NCBI RefSeq assembly: GCF_022402485.1
Contig: NZ_JAKRSA010000010.1
Location: 58,457 to 122,456 of the forward strand
Direction of reading: 5' to 3'
DNA length: 64,000 bases
Origin: Phenylobacterium sp.
GTDB lineage: Bacteria > Pseudomonadota > Alphaproteobacteria > Caulobacterales > Caulobacteraceae
In this document: one piece after another, positions 46,785-55,768 of the stretch
How the letters are laid out: each line of letters begins with the position of its first letter
Numbering within the stretch: the first letter of the stretch is position 1
The notes under the pieces: model-generated
What the model saw: only the letters and a program-made list of their open reading frames with translations
Told to the model about the DNA's origin: nothing
Databases searched by the model: none
Program-made: the position numbers and the translations under genes

Positions 46785-47677
46785 GCCTGAAGATTCTGCA
46801 GTTCGGTGCCACCGGCCAGTTTGCCCGGGAGATGCTGGATCGCGCCGGTCCTGGCGTGGAGATCACCGCGCTCTCCCGCGCCGAGGTTGACCTCACCGAT
46901 CCGGACGCCATTGCCCGGGCCATCGGCGAGGCCGGCGATACCGACCTTGTGGTCAATGCCGCCGCCTATACCGCCGTCGACAAGGCCGAGGCTCAGCCGG
47001 ACCTGGCCTACGCCGTCAACGCCTGGGCCCCGGCCGCCATGGCCAAGGCTTGCCAGGCACGAGGCCTGCCCCTGCTGCATGTCTCCACCGACATGGTGTT
47101 TTCAGGCCACAAGGCCGGCGCCTATCTGGAGACCGACGCCCCGGCCCCCCTGCACATCTACGGCGCCTCCAAGCTGGCGGGCGAGCAAGCGGTGCTGGGC
47201 GCCTGCGACCGGGCCCTGGTGATGCGGGTCTCGTGGCTGTTCTCGGCCTATGGCCAGAATTTCCTGCAGATGATGCTGCGGCTGGCCAAGACCCAGCCGC
47301 TGCTCAAGGTGGTGGACGACCAGCGGGCCTGCCCCACGGCCAGCGGCGACCTGGCGGCCTTCATCCTCAGCCAGGGTGATCGCCTGGCCAAGGCCCCGGC
47401 CGGTGCCCGGGAATGGGGCCTGCTGCATGTGGTCAATGCCGGCGTCGCCAGCCGCTATGACATGGCCCAGGCGATCTTTGCCCAGACACATGCTGAGGCC
47501 CCGCCGGCCATGGAGCCGGTGCCCACCAGCGCCTTCCCGACCCCGGCCCGCCGGGCGCTGAACGCGGTGCTGGACACAGGGCGCATGCAGGATGTCTTCT
47601 CCCTGCAACTGCGCCCGTGGCAAGAGGCGCTGGAAGAGGTTGTGGCCCAGCTGACGGGTCAGAAGGAGCGGGCGTGA
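46781..47677 (+). CDS. rfbD: dTDP-4-dehydrorhamnose reductase
   Basis: RfbD reduces dTDP-4-keto-L-rhamnose to dTDP-L-rhamnose. The 298-residue protein has [13 protein letters not shown] for the nucleotide loop, [12 protein letters not shown], and [14 protein letters not shown] with the Tyr-x3-Lys pair. It overlaps rfbB and rfbA by 4 nt each. It matches the reductase, not the epimerase, by fold and motifs. Confidence 0.95.
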   Translation: MSLKILQFGATGQFAREMLDRAGPGVEITALSRAEVDLTDPDAIARAIGEAGDTDLVVNAAAYTAVDKAEAQPDLAYAVNAWAPAAMAKACQARGLPLLHVSTDMVFSGHKAGAYLETDAPAPLHIYGASKLAGEQAVLGACDRALVMRVSWLFSAYGQNFLQMMLRLAKTQPLLKVVDDQRACPTASGDLAAFILSQGDRLAKAPAGAREWGLLHVVNAGVASRYDMAQAIFAQTHAEAPPAMEPVPTSAFPTPARRALNAVLDTGRMQDVFSLQLRPWQEALEEVVAQLTGQKERA

Positions 47678-48570
47678 GACGCGGCATCATCCTGGCGGGG
47701 GGCTCTGGAACCCGGCTGCATCCGCTCACCCTGGCGGTCTCCAAGCAGCTTCTGCCGATCTACGACAAGCCGATGATCTACTATCCCCTGTCGGTGCTGC
47801 TGCTGGCGGGCGTGCGGGAAATCCTGATCATCACCACGCCGGAGGACCAGGCCGGCTTCAAGCGCCTGCTGGGGGACGGGTCTCAGCTTGGGGTGCGGTT
47901 CGAGTTCATCGTCCAGCCCAAGCCCGAGGGCCTGGCCCAGGCCTATCTGCTGGGTGAGGAGTTCGTGGCCGGGGAGCCCAGCATCATGGTGCTCGGCGAC
48001 AACATCTTCTTTGGCCAGAACTTCTCCCAGATGCTGCGCGCCGCCGATGAGCGGGTCGAGGGCGCTACTGTCTTCGGCTATCCGGTCAACGACCCGGAGC
48101 GCTATGGCGTCGTCGAGCTGGGCGAGGGCGGCAAGGTGCTTGGCATCGAGGAAAAGCCTGCCCAACCGAAGTCCAACTATGCGGTGACCGGGCTCTATTT
48201 CTATGACGGCAAGGCCAGCGAATACGCCAAGACGCTGAAGCCGTCCCACCGGGGCGAGCTGGAGATCACCGCGCTCAACCAGGTCTATCTGGACGCGGGC
48301 GCGCTGAATGTGGAGCTGCTGGGCCGGGGCTTTGCCTGGCTGGACACCGGCACCCATGACAGCCTGATCCAGGCCGGCGAACTGATCCGCACCCTGGAAC
48401 AGCGCCAGGGCCTGCGCATCGGCTGTATCGAAGAGGTGGCCTATTCCAAGGGCTTCATCGACCGCCACCAGCTGGCCGATCTCGGCCGCGCCCAGGCCAA
48501 GGGCGAATACGGCCAGTACCTGATCCGGCTCTCCGAAGGCATGGGGTCAGGTGCCGAACCCGCCGAATAG
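47674..48570 (+). CDS. rfbA: Glucose-1-phosphate thymidylyltransferase
   Basis: RfbA makes dTDP-glucose from glucose 1-phosphate and dTTP. The 298-residue protein opens [18 protein letters not shown], the nucleotidyltransferase signature. It also has [26 protein letters not shown] and [10 protein letters not shown] near the C-terminus. The start is a GTG that overlaps the rfbD stop by 4 nt and has AAGGAG at good spacing. Confidence 0.96.
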   Translation: MRRGIILAGGSGTRLHPLTLAVSKQLLPIYDKPMIYYPLSVLLLAGVREILIITTPEDQAGFKRLLGDGSQLGVRFEFIVQPKPEGLAQAYLLGEEFVAGEPSIMVLGDNIFFGQNFSQMLRAADERVEGATVFGYPVNDPERYGVVELGEGGKVLGIEEKPAQPKSNYAVTGLYFYDGKASEYAKTLKPSHRGELEITALNQVYLDAGALNVELLGRGFAWLDTGTHDSLIQAGELIRTLEQRQGLRIGCIEEVAYSKGFIDRHQLADLGRAQAKGEYGQYLIRLSEGMGSGAEPAE

Positions 48571-48583
48571 GCGGGAAAGGGGT

Positions 48584-49219
48584 TTAGTCGACCCAGAGGT
48601 CCTGGGCCTCGCCCTTGCGGTTCAGGGCGCGGACGGCGCGTTTGACCACGGCGATCAGGCGCTCGCGCCGGGCGATCTCGTCATAGGTCATGGCACCCCG
48701 GGCCAGGCCCTCCAGCAGGAAGCGGCCCAGGTCACGGCTGGTCTGGAAGCGCGGGTCGCTGCCGGCCTGGGTCAAGGCCAGGAACCGCTCGCCCACCTGA
48801 TTGCGGTCAAAGGCGCTCTGGGCGTTGGCCAGGCGGGTGCGCAGCATCGGGTCGGTGCGGGCGGCGGCCTCCAGCTCGGCGAAGGCCACGAACGGGGTTT
48901 CGTGCAACAGGGACCAATAGGCGTCGATGGCATGTTCGGCCGCATCAACGCCGGGGGCCGACGGGCTGGAGGCGGCCTGCTCGAACAGGCGGGCCCGCTC
49001 GACCTCGATGTGGCTGACCGCAGCCTCCACCAGCTCTTCGCGGCTTGAGAAGTGGTAGAGCATGGCCCCGCGGGTCAGGTTGGCCGCCTCGGCGATCAGG
49101 GCGTTGGTGGCCGCGTGATATCCCACCTCGGCGAACAGGCGCATGGCCGCGTCCAGAATCCGGGCGCGGGTGCGGCGAGACTTCGGGGTCTCCTTGGCGG
49201 GATAGGTTCTGGCGTCCAT
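48584..49219 (-). CDS. TetR/AcrR family transcriptional regulator
   Basis: The product is a 211-residue regulator. The N-terminal TetR HTH (about 20-65) includes RARILDAAMRLFAEVGYHAAT and LTRGAMLYHFSSREELVEA. The C-terminal ligand-binding domain is all-helical, with unknown ligand. It converges on rfbA and is divergent from the LpxH-like phosphoesterase gene, which may be a target. I chose the ATG two codons after a GTG; both are possible. Confidence 0.92.
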   Translation of the reverse strand: MDARTYPAKETPKSRRTRARILDAAMRLFAEVGYHAATNALIAEAANLTRGAMLYHFSSREELVEAAVSHIEVERARLFEQAASSPSAPGVDAAEHAIDAYWSLLHETPFVAFAELEAAARTDPMLRTRLANAQSAFDRNQVGERFLALTQAGSDPRFQTSRDLGRFLLEGLARGAMTYDEIARRERLIAVVKRAVRALNRKGEAQDLWVD

Positions 49220-49359
49220 TTCCACGGGGCAGACTTCAATCAGAGTGCGGCCGACATATGGCGCACAGGGCTGCAGCGCCAGTGTTGCAGTGCGGTTTCA
49301 TCAAAGCGACATGCAATCAGCCTAGGCGAGCGTCAAATGCTGGCGCTGCGGAGGCGTTC

Positions 49360-50223
49360 GTGACCGATCTGGGAATCCGACGTTATCGGACGGTGTTCGT
49401 TTCCGACGTGCATCTGGGCACGCGGGGCTGTCAGGCTGAGATGCTGCTGGACTTCATCCGGCACATGGAATGCGACACCCTCTATCTGGTCGGCGATATC
49501 GTTGACGGCTGGAAGATGAAATCCGGCTGGTACTGGCCCCAGTCGCACAATGACGTGGTGCAGAAGATCCTGCGCCTGGCCCGCAAGGGGGTGAACGTCG
49601 TCTATATCCCCGGCAATCACGACGACCGGATCCGCGACTTCTGCGGCATTCATTTCGGCGGGGTCGTGGTGGCCCGGGACGCGATCCACGAGGGTGCCGA
49701 CGGCCGGCGGTTTCTCGTCACCCATGGGGACGAGTTCGATGGGGTGGTACAGCACGCCAAGTGGCTGGCCTTCCTGGGGGACTATTCCTACCGGGCGCTT
49801 CTGTCGGCCAATACCCTGTTCAACCGGGTGCGGCGGCGCCTGGGCTTTGGCTACTGGAGCCTGTCGGCCTATCTGAAGACCAAGGTCAAAAACGCCTTGC
49901 ACTTCATCGAGAACTTCGAGGGCGCGGTGGCCGAAGAGGCCCGGCGGCGCGGGGTGGACGGGGTGATCTGCGGCCATATCCACAAGGCCGAGATGCGCCA
50001 GATCGAGGACATCCTCTACATCAATGACGGCGACTGGGTCGAAAGCTGCACGGCGCTTGTGGAGCATATGGACGGGCGCATGGAGATCCTGGAGTGGGCC
50101 AAGCTGCGCAGCTGGTCGGCCGTGCGTGAGGCTCACAGCGCCGGAGAAGCCCCTGAACTCCCACTACTGAGCCCTGAGCCCGTGGCGCAGCCCACACCCG
50201 TCGCGGCGACGGCAGCGGCCTGA
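49360..50223 (+). CDS. LpxH-like UDP-2,3-diacylglucosamine hydrolase family metallophosphoesterase
   Basis: The product is a 287-residue calcineurin-fold phosphoesterase. Metal-binding motifs are SDVHLG, GDIVDGW, GNHDD, THGDEFD and GHIHKAE in order. It is related to LpxH, but many alphaproteobacteria use LpxI for lipid A, so the substrate may be another nucleotide-lipid or sugar phosphate. GGAGG lies 5 nt before the GTG start, which decides it. It is followed 51 nt later by a TetR-HTH/glycosyltransferase fusion, suggesting a shared envelope-lipid function. Confidence 0.9.
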   Translation: MTDLGIRRYRTVFVSDVHLGTRGCQAEMLLDFIRHMECDTLYLVGDIVDGWKMKSGWYWPQSHNDVVQKILRLARKGVNVVYIPGNHDDRIRDFCGIHFGGVVVARDAIHEGADGRRFLVTHGDEFDGVVQHAKWLAFLGDYSYRALLSANTLFNRVRRRLGFGYWSLSAYLKTKVKNALHFIENFEGAVAEEARRRGVDGVICGHIHKAEMRQIEDILYINDGDWVESCTALVEHMDGRMEILEWAKLRSWSAVREAHSAGEAPELPLLSPEPVAQPTPVAATAAA

Positions 50224-50258
50224 GCTGGCGGACGTTGATTGACACCCGCCAAGGCTCG

Positions 50259-50275
50259 TGACAGTGAGACTGTCA
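50259..50275 (+). promoter_or_regulatory. Perfect palindromic operator at the start of the HTH-glycosyltransferase gene
   Basis: TGACAGT-GAG-ACTGTCA is a perfect 7+3+7 inverted repeat. Its last base is the A of the proposed ATG start codon. A TTGACA lies 15 nt upstream (50239-50244). The size suits a TetR-type dimer. Confidence 0.65.
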
Positions 50276-51732
50276 TGAGTGACGAATCCGAACTGCAAGG
50301 CGACGCCCGCGACCGTCAGAAGGCCGCGACCCGAGACCAGATCCTGCGGGTGGTCGGTGGTCGGCTGGAGAGCGGCCCCCTGGACGAACTGTCCTTTGCC
50401 GACATCGCCAAGGACGCCGGGGTCGGCGAGCGCACGGTCTATCGCCACTTCCCCACCCGGGAAGCCTTGTTGGGTGCCTATTTTGCCTGGGCCCAGACCC
50501 AGGCCACCCTGCCCCTGGCCCCGCCTGTCGCCGAGGCTCCGCCGCAACCTAAACCTGCCCCTGCGCCGACAGCCGCCAAGTCCCCGGCCCAGCGGATGTG
50601 GGAGCCCGCCGCGCCTGTGGAGGATGTCCAGCGGCCCATGCGCATCCTGCTGGCCACCGATGCCTGGGAGCCGCAGGTCAATGGGGTGGTGCGCACCCTG
50701 ACCCGGGTGGTGCAGGAACTCACCGCCCTGGGTCACCAGGTCGAAGTGATCAGCCCCGACCAGTTCAAGACCCTGCCCCTGCCCACCTATCCGGAGATCA
50801 AGGTCGCCATCGGCGCCTATGAACCGGTGCAGGAGCGGTTCAAGGCCTTTGAGCCAGAGGCCATCCATATCGCTACCGAAGGGCCCATCGGCCTGGCCGC
50901 CCGGCGGATCTGCGTGGAATGGAAGCTGCCCTTCACCACCAGCTACCACACCCGGTTCCCGGAATATGTCTCGGCCCGCCTGCCGCTGCCCCTGTCGGTG
51001 GGCTACACCTATATGCGCTGGTTCCACCGGCCCTCCGGGCGGTTGATGGTGGCCACGCCGACCATGCGCGATGAGCTGACCCGCCATGGGTTCCGCAACA
51101 TCTCCTCCTGGTCCCGGGGGGTAGACACCGAAATGTTCCATCCCCGGCGGGAGGGTGAGAAGGACATTTTCGCTCACCTGCCCAAGCCGATCTTTCTCTA
51201 TGTGGGCCGGGTGGCGGTGGAGAAGAACATCGAGGCGTTCCTCGGCCTCGACCTGCCAGGCACCAAGGTGGTGGTGGGCGATGGCCCCCAAAAGGACGAG
51301 CTGGCCGAGCGTTATCCGACGGCGGTGTTCACCGGCTCCAAGTTTGGCGATGAGCTCTCGGCCCACTTCGCCTGCGCCGACGTGTTCGTGTTCCCCTCGC
51401 TCACCGACACCTTTGGCCTGGTGATCCTTGAGGCCATGGCCTCGGGCACGCCGGTGGCGGCCTATCCGGCGCCGGGTCCCATCGACATCATTCCAGGCTC
51501 CGGGGCCGGTGCCCTGGCGGCTTCGGCCACCGAGGGTCTGAAGGAGGCTTGTATGGAGGCCCTGGCGCTGGACCGGCGAGCGGTGCGGGCCTTTGCCGAA
51601 ACCTTCTCCTGGACCGCCTGCGCCGAGGATTTCGTGCGCAATCTGCAGCCCTATCCTGAGCCGGAGAAGACCCGGTTCTGGCGCCGGCTCCGCCGTCTGG
51701 CCCGGGTGCGCCGCCGGCCAAAGGCAGCCTGA
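50275..51732 (+). CDS. Fusion of TetR-type DNA-binding domain and GT4 glycosyltransferase
   Basis: The protein has 485 residues in one open frame. Residues about 15-75 form a TetR-type helix-turn-helix (TRDQILRVVGGRLESG, then IAKDAGVGERTVYRHFPTRE). Residues about 78-120 are a Pro/Ala-rich linker in place of the TetR ligand-binding domain. From Met122, MRILLATDAWEPQVNGVV opens a GT-B family 4 glycosyltransferase, ending with FPSLTDTFGLVILEAMASG, similar to SqdX/MgtA-type lipid glycosyltransferases. An internal ATG at 50638 with GGAGG 14 nt upstream could also give the enzyme alone. Sugar and acceptor are unknown. No frameshift is seen. Confidence 0.9.
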   Translation: MSDESELQGDARDRQKAATRDQILRVVGGRLESGPLDELSFADIAKDAGVGERTVYRHFPTREALLGAYFAWAQTQATLPLAPPVAEAPPQPKPAPAPTAAKSPAQRMWEPAAPVEDVQRPMRILLATDAWEPQVNGVVRTLTRVVQELTALGHQVEVISPDQFKTLPLPTYPEIKVAIGAYEPVQERFKAFEPEAIHIATEGPIGLAARRICVEWKLPFTTSYHTRFPEYVSARLPLPLSVGYTYMRWFHRPSGRLMVATPTMRDELTRHGFRNISSWSRGVDTEMFHPRREGEKDIFAHLPKPIFLYVGRVAVEKNIEAFLGLDLPGTKVVVGDGPQKDELAERYPTAVFTGSKFGDELSAHFACADVFVFPSLTDTFGLVILEAMASGTPVAAYPAPGPIDIIPGSGAGALAASATEGLKEACMEALALDRRAVRAFAETFSWTACAEDFVRNLQPYPEPEKTRFWRRLRRLARVRRRPKAA

Positions 51733-51826
51733 GCGCCTCAAGACGAGGGGACTGGCTTGCAGACCCCCTGAGCCTGACAGACAGTGGCCCAGCGCCCGGT
51801 GTCGCGGCGCGACTGGGACGACCTCC

Positions 51827-53611
51827 ATGACCTTCCTGCTCAACCGTCGCATGCTGATGGCCTTCGGCGCCGCCGCAGCCCTGCCGCTTTCCTCGGCCCG
51901 GGCCCAGACCCCGGCGGCGAGCCCGTCGGATGCTGCGTTCGACGATCTCGCGGCGGCATGGCTGGAGACCAGTATCCAGCTCAGCCCGATCACTGCCACG
52001 CTTTGGGGGGACCACCGGTTTGACGACCGGCTGGATGATCTGAGCCCGGCGGGCTGGAGCGCCCGGTTGAGCGCCGCCCAGGCCCTGCTGGCGCGGCTGC
52101 AGGCCATTGATCCTGCGGGCCTCAGCCGCGAGCGCCAGGCCGACGCCGCCATCCTGCGCAACGCTCTGTCGGGTGAGGTCTGGACCCATGCGACCCTGAA
52201 GCCTCACACCTGGGATCCCCTGATCCACCAGTCCCTGGCGGGCTCGGCCCTCTATGGCCTGATCGCCCGGGACTTTGCCCCCCTGCCCGAGCGCCTGAGC
52301 GCGGCCACAGCCCGGATGAACGCCTATCCGCAGCTCCTGGCCGGGGTTCGCGCGGTGCTGGAGCCCCAGCGGACGCCGAAGATTCACGCCCAGACGGTGT
52401 CGGGTCAGAATGCCGGCCTGAACAGTCTTGTGGACCTGCTGCTGGCCGAGGCCGGGGCCCTGGATGCCTCGGGCCAGGCCGATCTGCGGGCCGCCGCCGC
52501 CGTCGCCAAGGCCGCCATTGCCGAGCAGCAGGCCTGGATTGATCAGGTCCTGGTTCCAGGCGCCGCAGGCGACTGGCGGCTCGGGGCTGAGCTCTATGAC
52601 GCCAAGCTGGCCTTTGCCCTCGACAGCCCCTTGAGCCGGGCTGAGATCAAGGCCGCCGCCGAGCAGGCCCTGGCGGAGGTCCGGGCCGAGATGTACGCCA
52701 TCGCCCGTCAGGTTCTGGTGGCCGATACCGCCCCGCCGACCCCGCCGCAGCCGACCCCTGAACAGGAACAGGCCGCCATCGGCGCGGCCCTGGAGCTGGT
52801 CTATGCCGACCGCCCGACGCCAGAGACCCTGATCCCGGTGGCCCAGGCCCAGCTCGACGCCGCCATCGCCTTTGTGGCGGCCCATCCCATCGTCACCCCG
52901 CCCACCGAGCCCGTGCAGCTGGTTCTGACGCCGGAGTTCCAGCGCGGTGTGGCGGTCGCCTATTGTGACCCCCCGGGCCCGCTGGATCGGGACCTGCCGA
53001 CCTTCTACAAGCTCTCGCCCATCCCCGAGCACTGGAGCGCCGAGCAGGCGGACTCGTTCCTCCGGGAGTACAATACCTGGACCCTGGAGGGGCTGACGGT
53101 CCATGAGGCCACCCCAGGCCATTATCTGCAGCTGGCCATCTCCAACCGCCACCCCTCCGTCCTGCGCTCGGTGCTGTGGTCAGGGACCTTCGTCGAGGGC
53201 TGGGCCTGCTATGCCCAGGACGTGATGGTCGAGGCCGGCCATCGGGACGGCCATCCGCTCTACCGGCTGGCGAACCTGAAGTTCCTGCTGCGGGTGATCA
53301 CCAATGCGATCCTCGATATCGGCGTGCATGTGGAGGGCTGGAATGAGGCCCAGGCCATGCATCTGATGACCCATGACGCCTTCCAGCAGGAGCGGGAGGC
53401 AGCCGGCAAGTGGACCCGGGCCCGGGTATCCTCTGCCCAATTGCCCACCTATTTCGTCGGCTGGCGCGAACACTGGGCCCTGCGTCGGGAAGCCGAGGCC
53501 AGGGCCGGTCAGGCCTTTGACATGAAGGCCTATCACGACGCCCTGCTGGGCCATGGCTCGCCCCCGGTGCGGGTGTCGCGGCAGCTGATGTTTGATCTAC
53601 CGGTGGGGTAG
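51827..53611 (+). CDS. DUF885 family metallopeptidase-like protein, exported
   Basis: The protein has 594 residues. A Tat-like signal (NRRMLMAFGAAAALPLSSARA) is followed by a DUF885 domain. A zinc-type motif HEATPGHYLQL occurs with His426, Glu427 and His432, and AMHLMTHDAFQQ lies near the end. DUF885 proteins are related to M32-like metallopeptidases and are mostly uncharacterised. The start gives the signal peptide directly; upstream sequence overlaps the previous gene in another frame. The gene is 94 nt after the glycosyltransferase gene. Confidence 0.9.
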   Translation: MTFLLNRRMLMAFGAAAALPLSSARAQTPAASPSDAAFDDLAAAWLETSIQLSPITATLWGDHRFDDRLDDLSPAGWSARLSAAQALLARLQAIDPAGLSRERQADAAILRNALSGEVWTHATLKPHTWDPLIHQSLAGSALYGLIARDFAPLPERLSAATARMNAYPQLLAGVRAVLEPQRTPKIHAQTVSGQNAGLNSLVDLLLAEAGALDASGQADLRAAAAVAKAAIAEQQAWIDQVLVPGAAGDWRLGAELYDAKLAFALDSPLSRAEIKAAAEQALAEVRAEMYAIARQVLVADTAPPTPPQPTPEQEQAAIGAALELVYADRPTPETLIPVAQAQLDAAIAFVAAHPIVTPPTEPVQLVLTPEFQRGVAVAYCDPPGPLDRDLPTFYKLSPIPEHWSAEQADSFLREYNTWTLEGLTVHEATPGHYLQLAISNRHPSVLRSVLWSGTFVEGWACYAQDVMVEAGHRDGHPLYRLANLKFLLRVITNAILDIGVHVEGWNEAQAMHLMTHDAFQQEREAAGKWTRARVSSAQLPTYFVGWREHWALRREAEARAGQAFDMKAYHDALLGHGSPPVRVSRQLMFDLPVG

Positions 53612-53620
53612 GCCAGGCGA

Positions 53621-54121
53621 TCAGCTGGCCTCGGCCAGGGTGTCTGGTTCCAGCACCATGACGTACTCCTCGACCTCGACGCCCCGGCCTGGGGCGAAGG
53701 CGGCGGTCTGGCCGCGAATGGCGAAGCCGGCGTGTTGCAGGACCCGTAGGGAGGCAATGTTGTCCTTGGCCACCCGGGCTTCCACCGGCCTTACGGCGAT
53801 CATCTCCAGGAAGGCCAGTAGGGCCCGGGTCGCCACCCCCTGACCCCACCAGGGCTTGCCCACCCAATAGGAGACCGAGGGGGCGCCGGCGGTGGTGTGG
53901 TTGAGAATGTGGCCCGCCACATCGCCGGCCACCTCAATGGTGCGGGCGGTAACGGCCGGGTTCTTCAGAAGCCCCTCCCAGCGGGACATGAAGGCCCCCC
54001 GGTCCTCAGGATCGGCGGCGCCGAAGGCGGCCATGCGGTTGGCGGCGGGATCGCGCTGCTGTTCGAAGAAGATCGGCAGGTCGCCGGGAATCACGGGGCG
54101 AAGACGGACAGGGCAGGTCAT
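53621..54121 (-). CDS. GNAT family N-acetyltransferase
   Basis: The product is a 166-residue acetyltransferase of the GNAT fold. The acetyl-CoA loop reads VGKPWWGQGVATRALLAFL, and the C-terminal strand contains ARVAKDNIASLRVLQHAGF. It resembles ribosomal-protein-alanine acetyltransferase relatives, but the substrate is unknown. It overlaps xerC by 4 nt, so it is the last gene of a DUF484-xerC-GNAT operon. Confidence 0.9.
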   Translation of the reverse strand: MTCPVRLRPVIPGDLPIFFEQQRDPAANRMAAFGAADPEDRGAFMSRWEGLLKNPAVTARTIEVAGDVAGHILNHTTAGAPSVSYWVGKPWWGQGVATRALLAFLEMIAVRPVEARVAKDNIASLRVLQHAGFAIRGQTAAFAPGRGVEVEEYVMVLEPDTLAEAS

Positions 54122-55053
54122 GCGTGGGGGTGAGCCTTGGCATAGGCGGACAGCAGCCGCTCGGCGTCCACCTGGGTGTAACGCTGGGTGGTGGACAGCG
54201 AGGCGTGGCCTAGCAGGTCCTGAATTGAACGCAAGTCCGCGCCGGCCCCCAGCAGATGGGTGGCGAAAGAGTGTCGCAGGGCGTGGGGCGTGGCGCTATC
54301 AGGCAGGCCGAGCCTGCCTCGCAGGCCCTGGACGGTGGCCTGGACGTGCCGCGGGCTGAGCGGACCTCCCCGCCTGGCCCGAAACAAGGGGTCGTTCGGC
54401 CCCAGGACAAAGGGCAGGGCGCTGAGATAATCCGCCACCGCCTCGGCCACAGCCGGCAGCACCGGCACGAGCCTAGTCTTGCCCCCCTTGCCAGTGATTC
54501 GAAGGCCCTGCCCCAGGGGGGCGTCGGCTCGCCTAAGGGACAGGGCCTCTGAGATCCGCAGGCCGCAGCCATAGAGCAGGGTGAGCACGGCGGCGTCCCG
54601 ACGGGCTTCCCAGCCCTCCAGGTAAGGGTCGAGCCCCGGCTCGGCGATCAGGCCTCGGGCCTGATCCTCGGTCACGGGTCGGGGAGCGCCTGGCTTGACC
54701 CGGGGTCCGCGCACCAGGCTTACGGCGGCGTTGGCCACGCCCAGGCGTCGGTCGAGATACTTATGGAAGCCCCGCACGGCCGACAGGGCCTGGGACAGGG
54801 AGCGGGGCGACAGGGGCTGCTCTCCCTGGCGGAGGTGGGCCAGCCAGGCACGCAGCTCGGCGGTCTCAATCCCCGCAAGGTCGGCGATGGTGAGGCCGCC
54901 GCCGCGATGCTGCTGCAGAAAGGCCACATACCGCCGACCGGCCGCCCCATAGGACTCCACCGTGCGAGGGGAGGCCCGGCGCTCCTGGGTCAGGTAGGCC
55001 AGCCAGGCCTGAACCGCCTCTGCGGCCGGCGCCTTTGGGCTTAAGGAGATCAA
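54118..55053 (-). CDS. xerC: Tyrosine recombinase XerC
   Basis: XerC with XerD resolves chromosome dimers at dif. The 311-residue protein has the SAM-like N-terminal domain starting near AVQAWLAYLTQERRASPRTV. The catalytic Arg is in YGCGLRISEALSL, HALRHSFATHLL carries the His-x2-Arg box, and GHASLSTTQRYTQV the Tyr nucleophile. The TTG start overlaps the DUF484 stop by 4 nt; no suitable ATG exists nearby. The pairing with DUF484 is the same as in many proteobacteria and argues for a housekeeping XerC, not a phage integrase. Confidence 0.93.
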   Translation of the reverse strand: MISLSPKAPAAEAVQAWLAYLTQERRASPRTVESYGAAGRRYVAFLQQHRGGGLTIADLAGIETAELRAWLAHLRQGEQPLSPRSLSQALSAVRGFHKYLDRRLGVANAAVSLVRGPRVKPGAPRPVTEDQARGLIAEPGLDPYLEGWEARRDAAVLTLLYGCGLRISEALSLRRADAPLGQGLRITGKGGKTRLVPVLPAVAEAVADYLSALPFVLGPNDPLFRARRGGPLSPRHVQATVQGLRGRLGLPDSATPHALRHSFATHLLGAGADLRSIQDLLGHASLSTTQRYTQVDAERLLSAYAKAHPHA

Positions 55054-55739
55054 AGGACCGGCCAACGCTCCGCCGTGCGTTCGATGACCCGGGCCAGGAA
55101 GGCCACAAGCTCGGCCCCCATGTCCTCGGTGAAGCCCTTGGGATCCTCCGAACCGAAGGCCGCCAGACCCTCCCGGGCGGGCTCCCACATGGCCAGGCGC
55201 ACCAGGGCCATGGACTTGATCTTTGCCCCCTGTTCGCCAAACAGGCCAAGCGCCGGTGCCCAGAAGCCCATGCGGGTGAGCTTCTGATGCCCCCCCAGGA
55301 TCATGTCCACCTGACCCTCGACCAGGGGCCGCCATCCGGCTGGCGTCTGCTCAGGCCCCTCCAGGGCAATCACCCCGCAGCGCAGGCCAAACCGCAGTTG
55401 CGCCAGATCATCCACCCGCCGGGCCAGGTCGGCATGATTGCGCGCCTCCAGAAGGTCGATCACCGCACCGTGGGTCTGGGCCTGGGCGGCGAAATTGGCC
55501 CGGGCCGTGGATTCCAGCTGGCGCCGGACCGCCGATTCCTTGCGGTGGGCGGCGTGGACCCTGGCCAGGGCGGCGGGCCCGAAGGCCACCACATTCTCCG
55601 GCAGGGTCTGCAGCCCCAGCAGCCGCAGCAACTCTGGATCGTCCAGCAGGACGGCAGGATTCTCCAGCAGGAACTGGCGCACGGTGGCCTGGGCCTCATG
55701 GGCGCTCATCGCCCCGTCGATCCTGGTTCCGTCCATCAT
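55050..55739 (-). CDS. DUF484 (GAF-like) protein
   Basis: The product is 229 residues. DUF484 is characterised by FLLENPAVLLDDPELLRLLGL at the N-terminus, a helical linker, and a GAF-like domain. The gene is nearly always next to xerC in proteobacteria, as here. Function is unknown. Downstream coupling to xerC is by a 4 nt overlap. Confidence 0.9.
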   Translation of the reverse strand: MMDGTRIDGAMSAHEAQATVRQFLLENPAVLLDDPELLRLLGLQTLPENVVAFGPAALARVHAAHRKESAVRRQLESTARANFAAQAQTHGAVIDLLEARNHADLARRVDDLAQLRFGLRCGVIALEGPEQTPAGWRPLVEGQVDMILGGHQKLTRMGFWAPALGLFGEQGAKIKSMALVRLAMWEPAREGLAAFGSEDPKGFTEDMGAELVAFLARVIERTAERWPVL

Positions 55740-55768
55740 GCCCGCCCCTGCGCCGACCGCGCGCGACC

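Noticed and set aside
50164-52161. A 665-codon open frame antisense to the HTH-glycosyltransferase
   Set aside because: Low-complexity translation and overlap with a gene that has clear domains on the plus strand.
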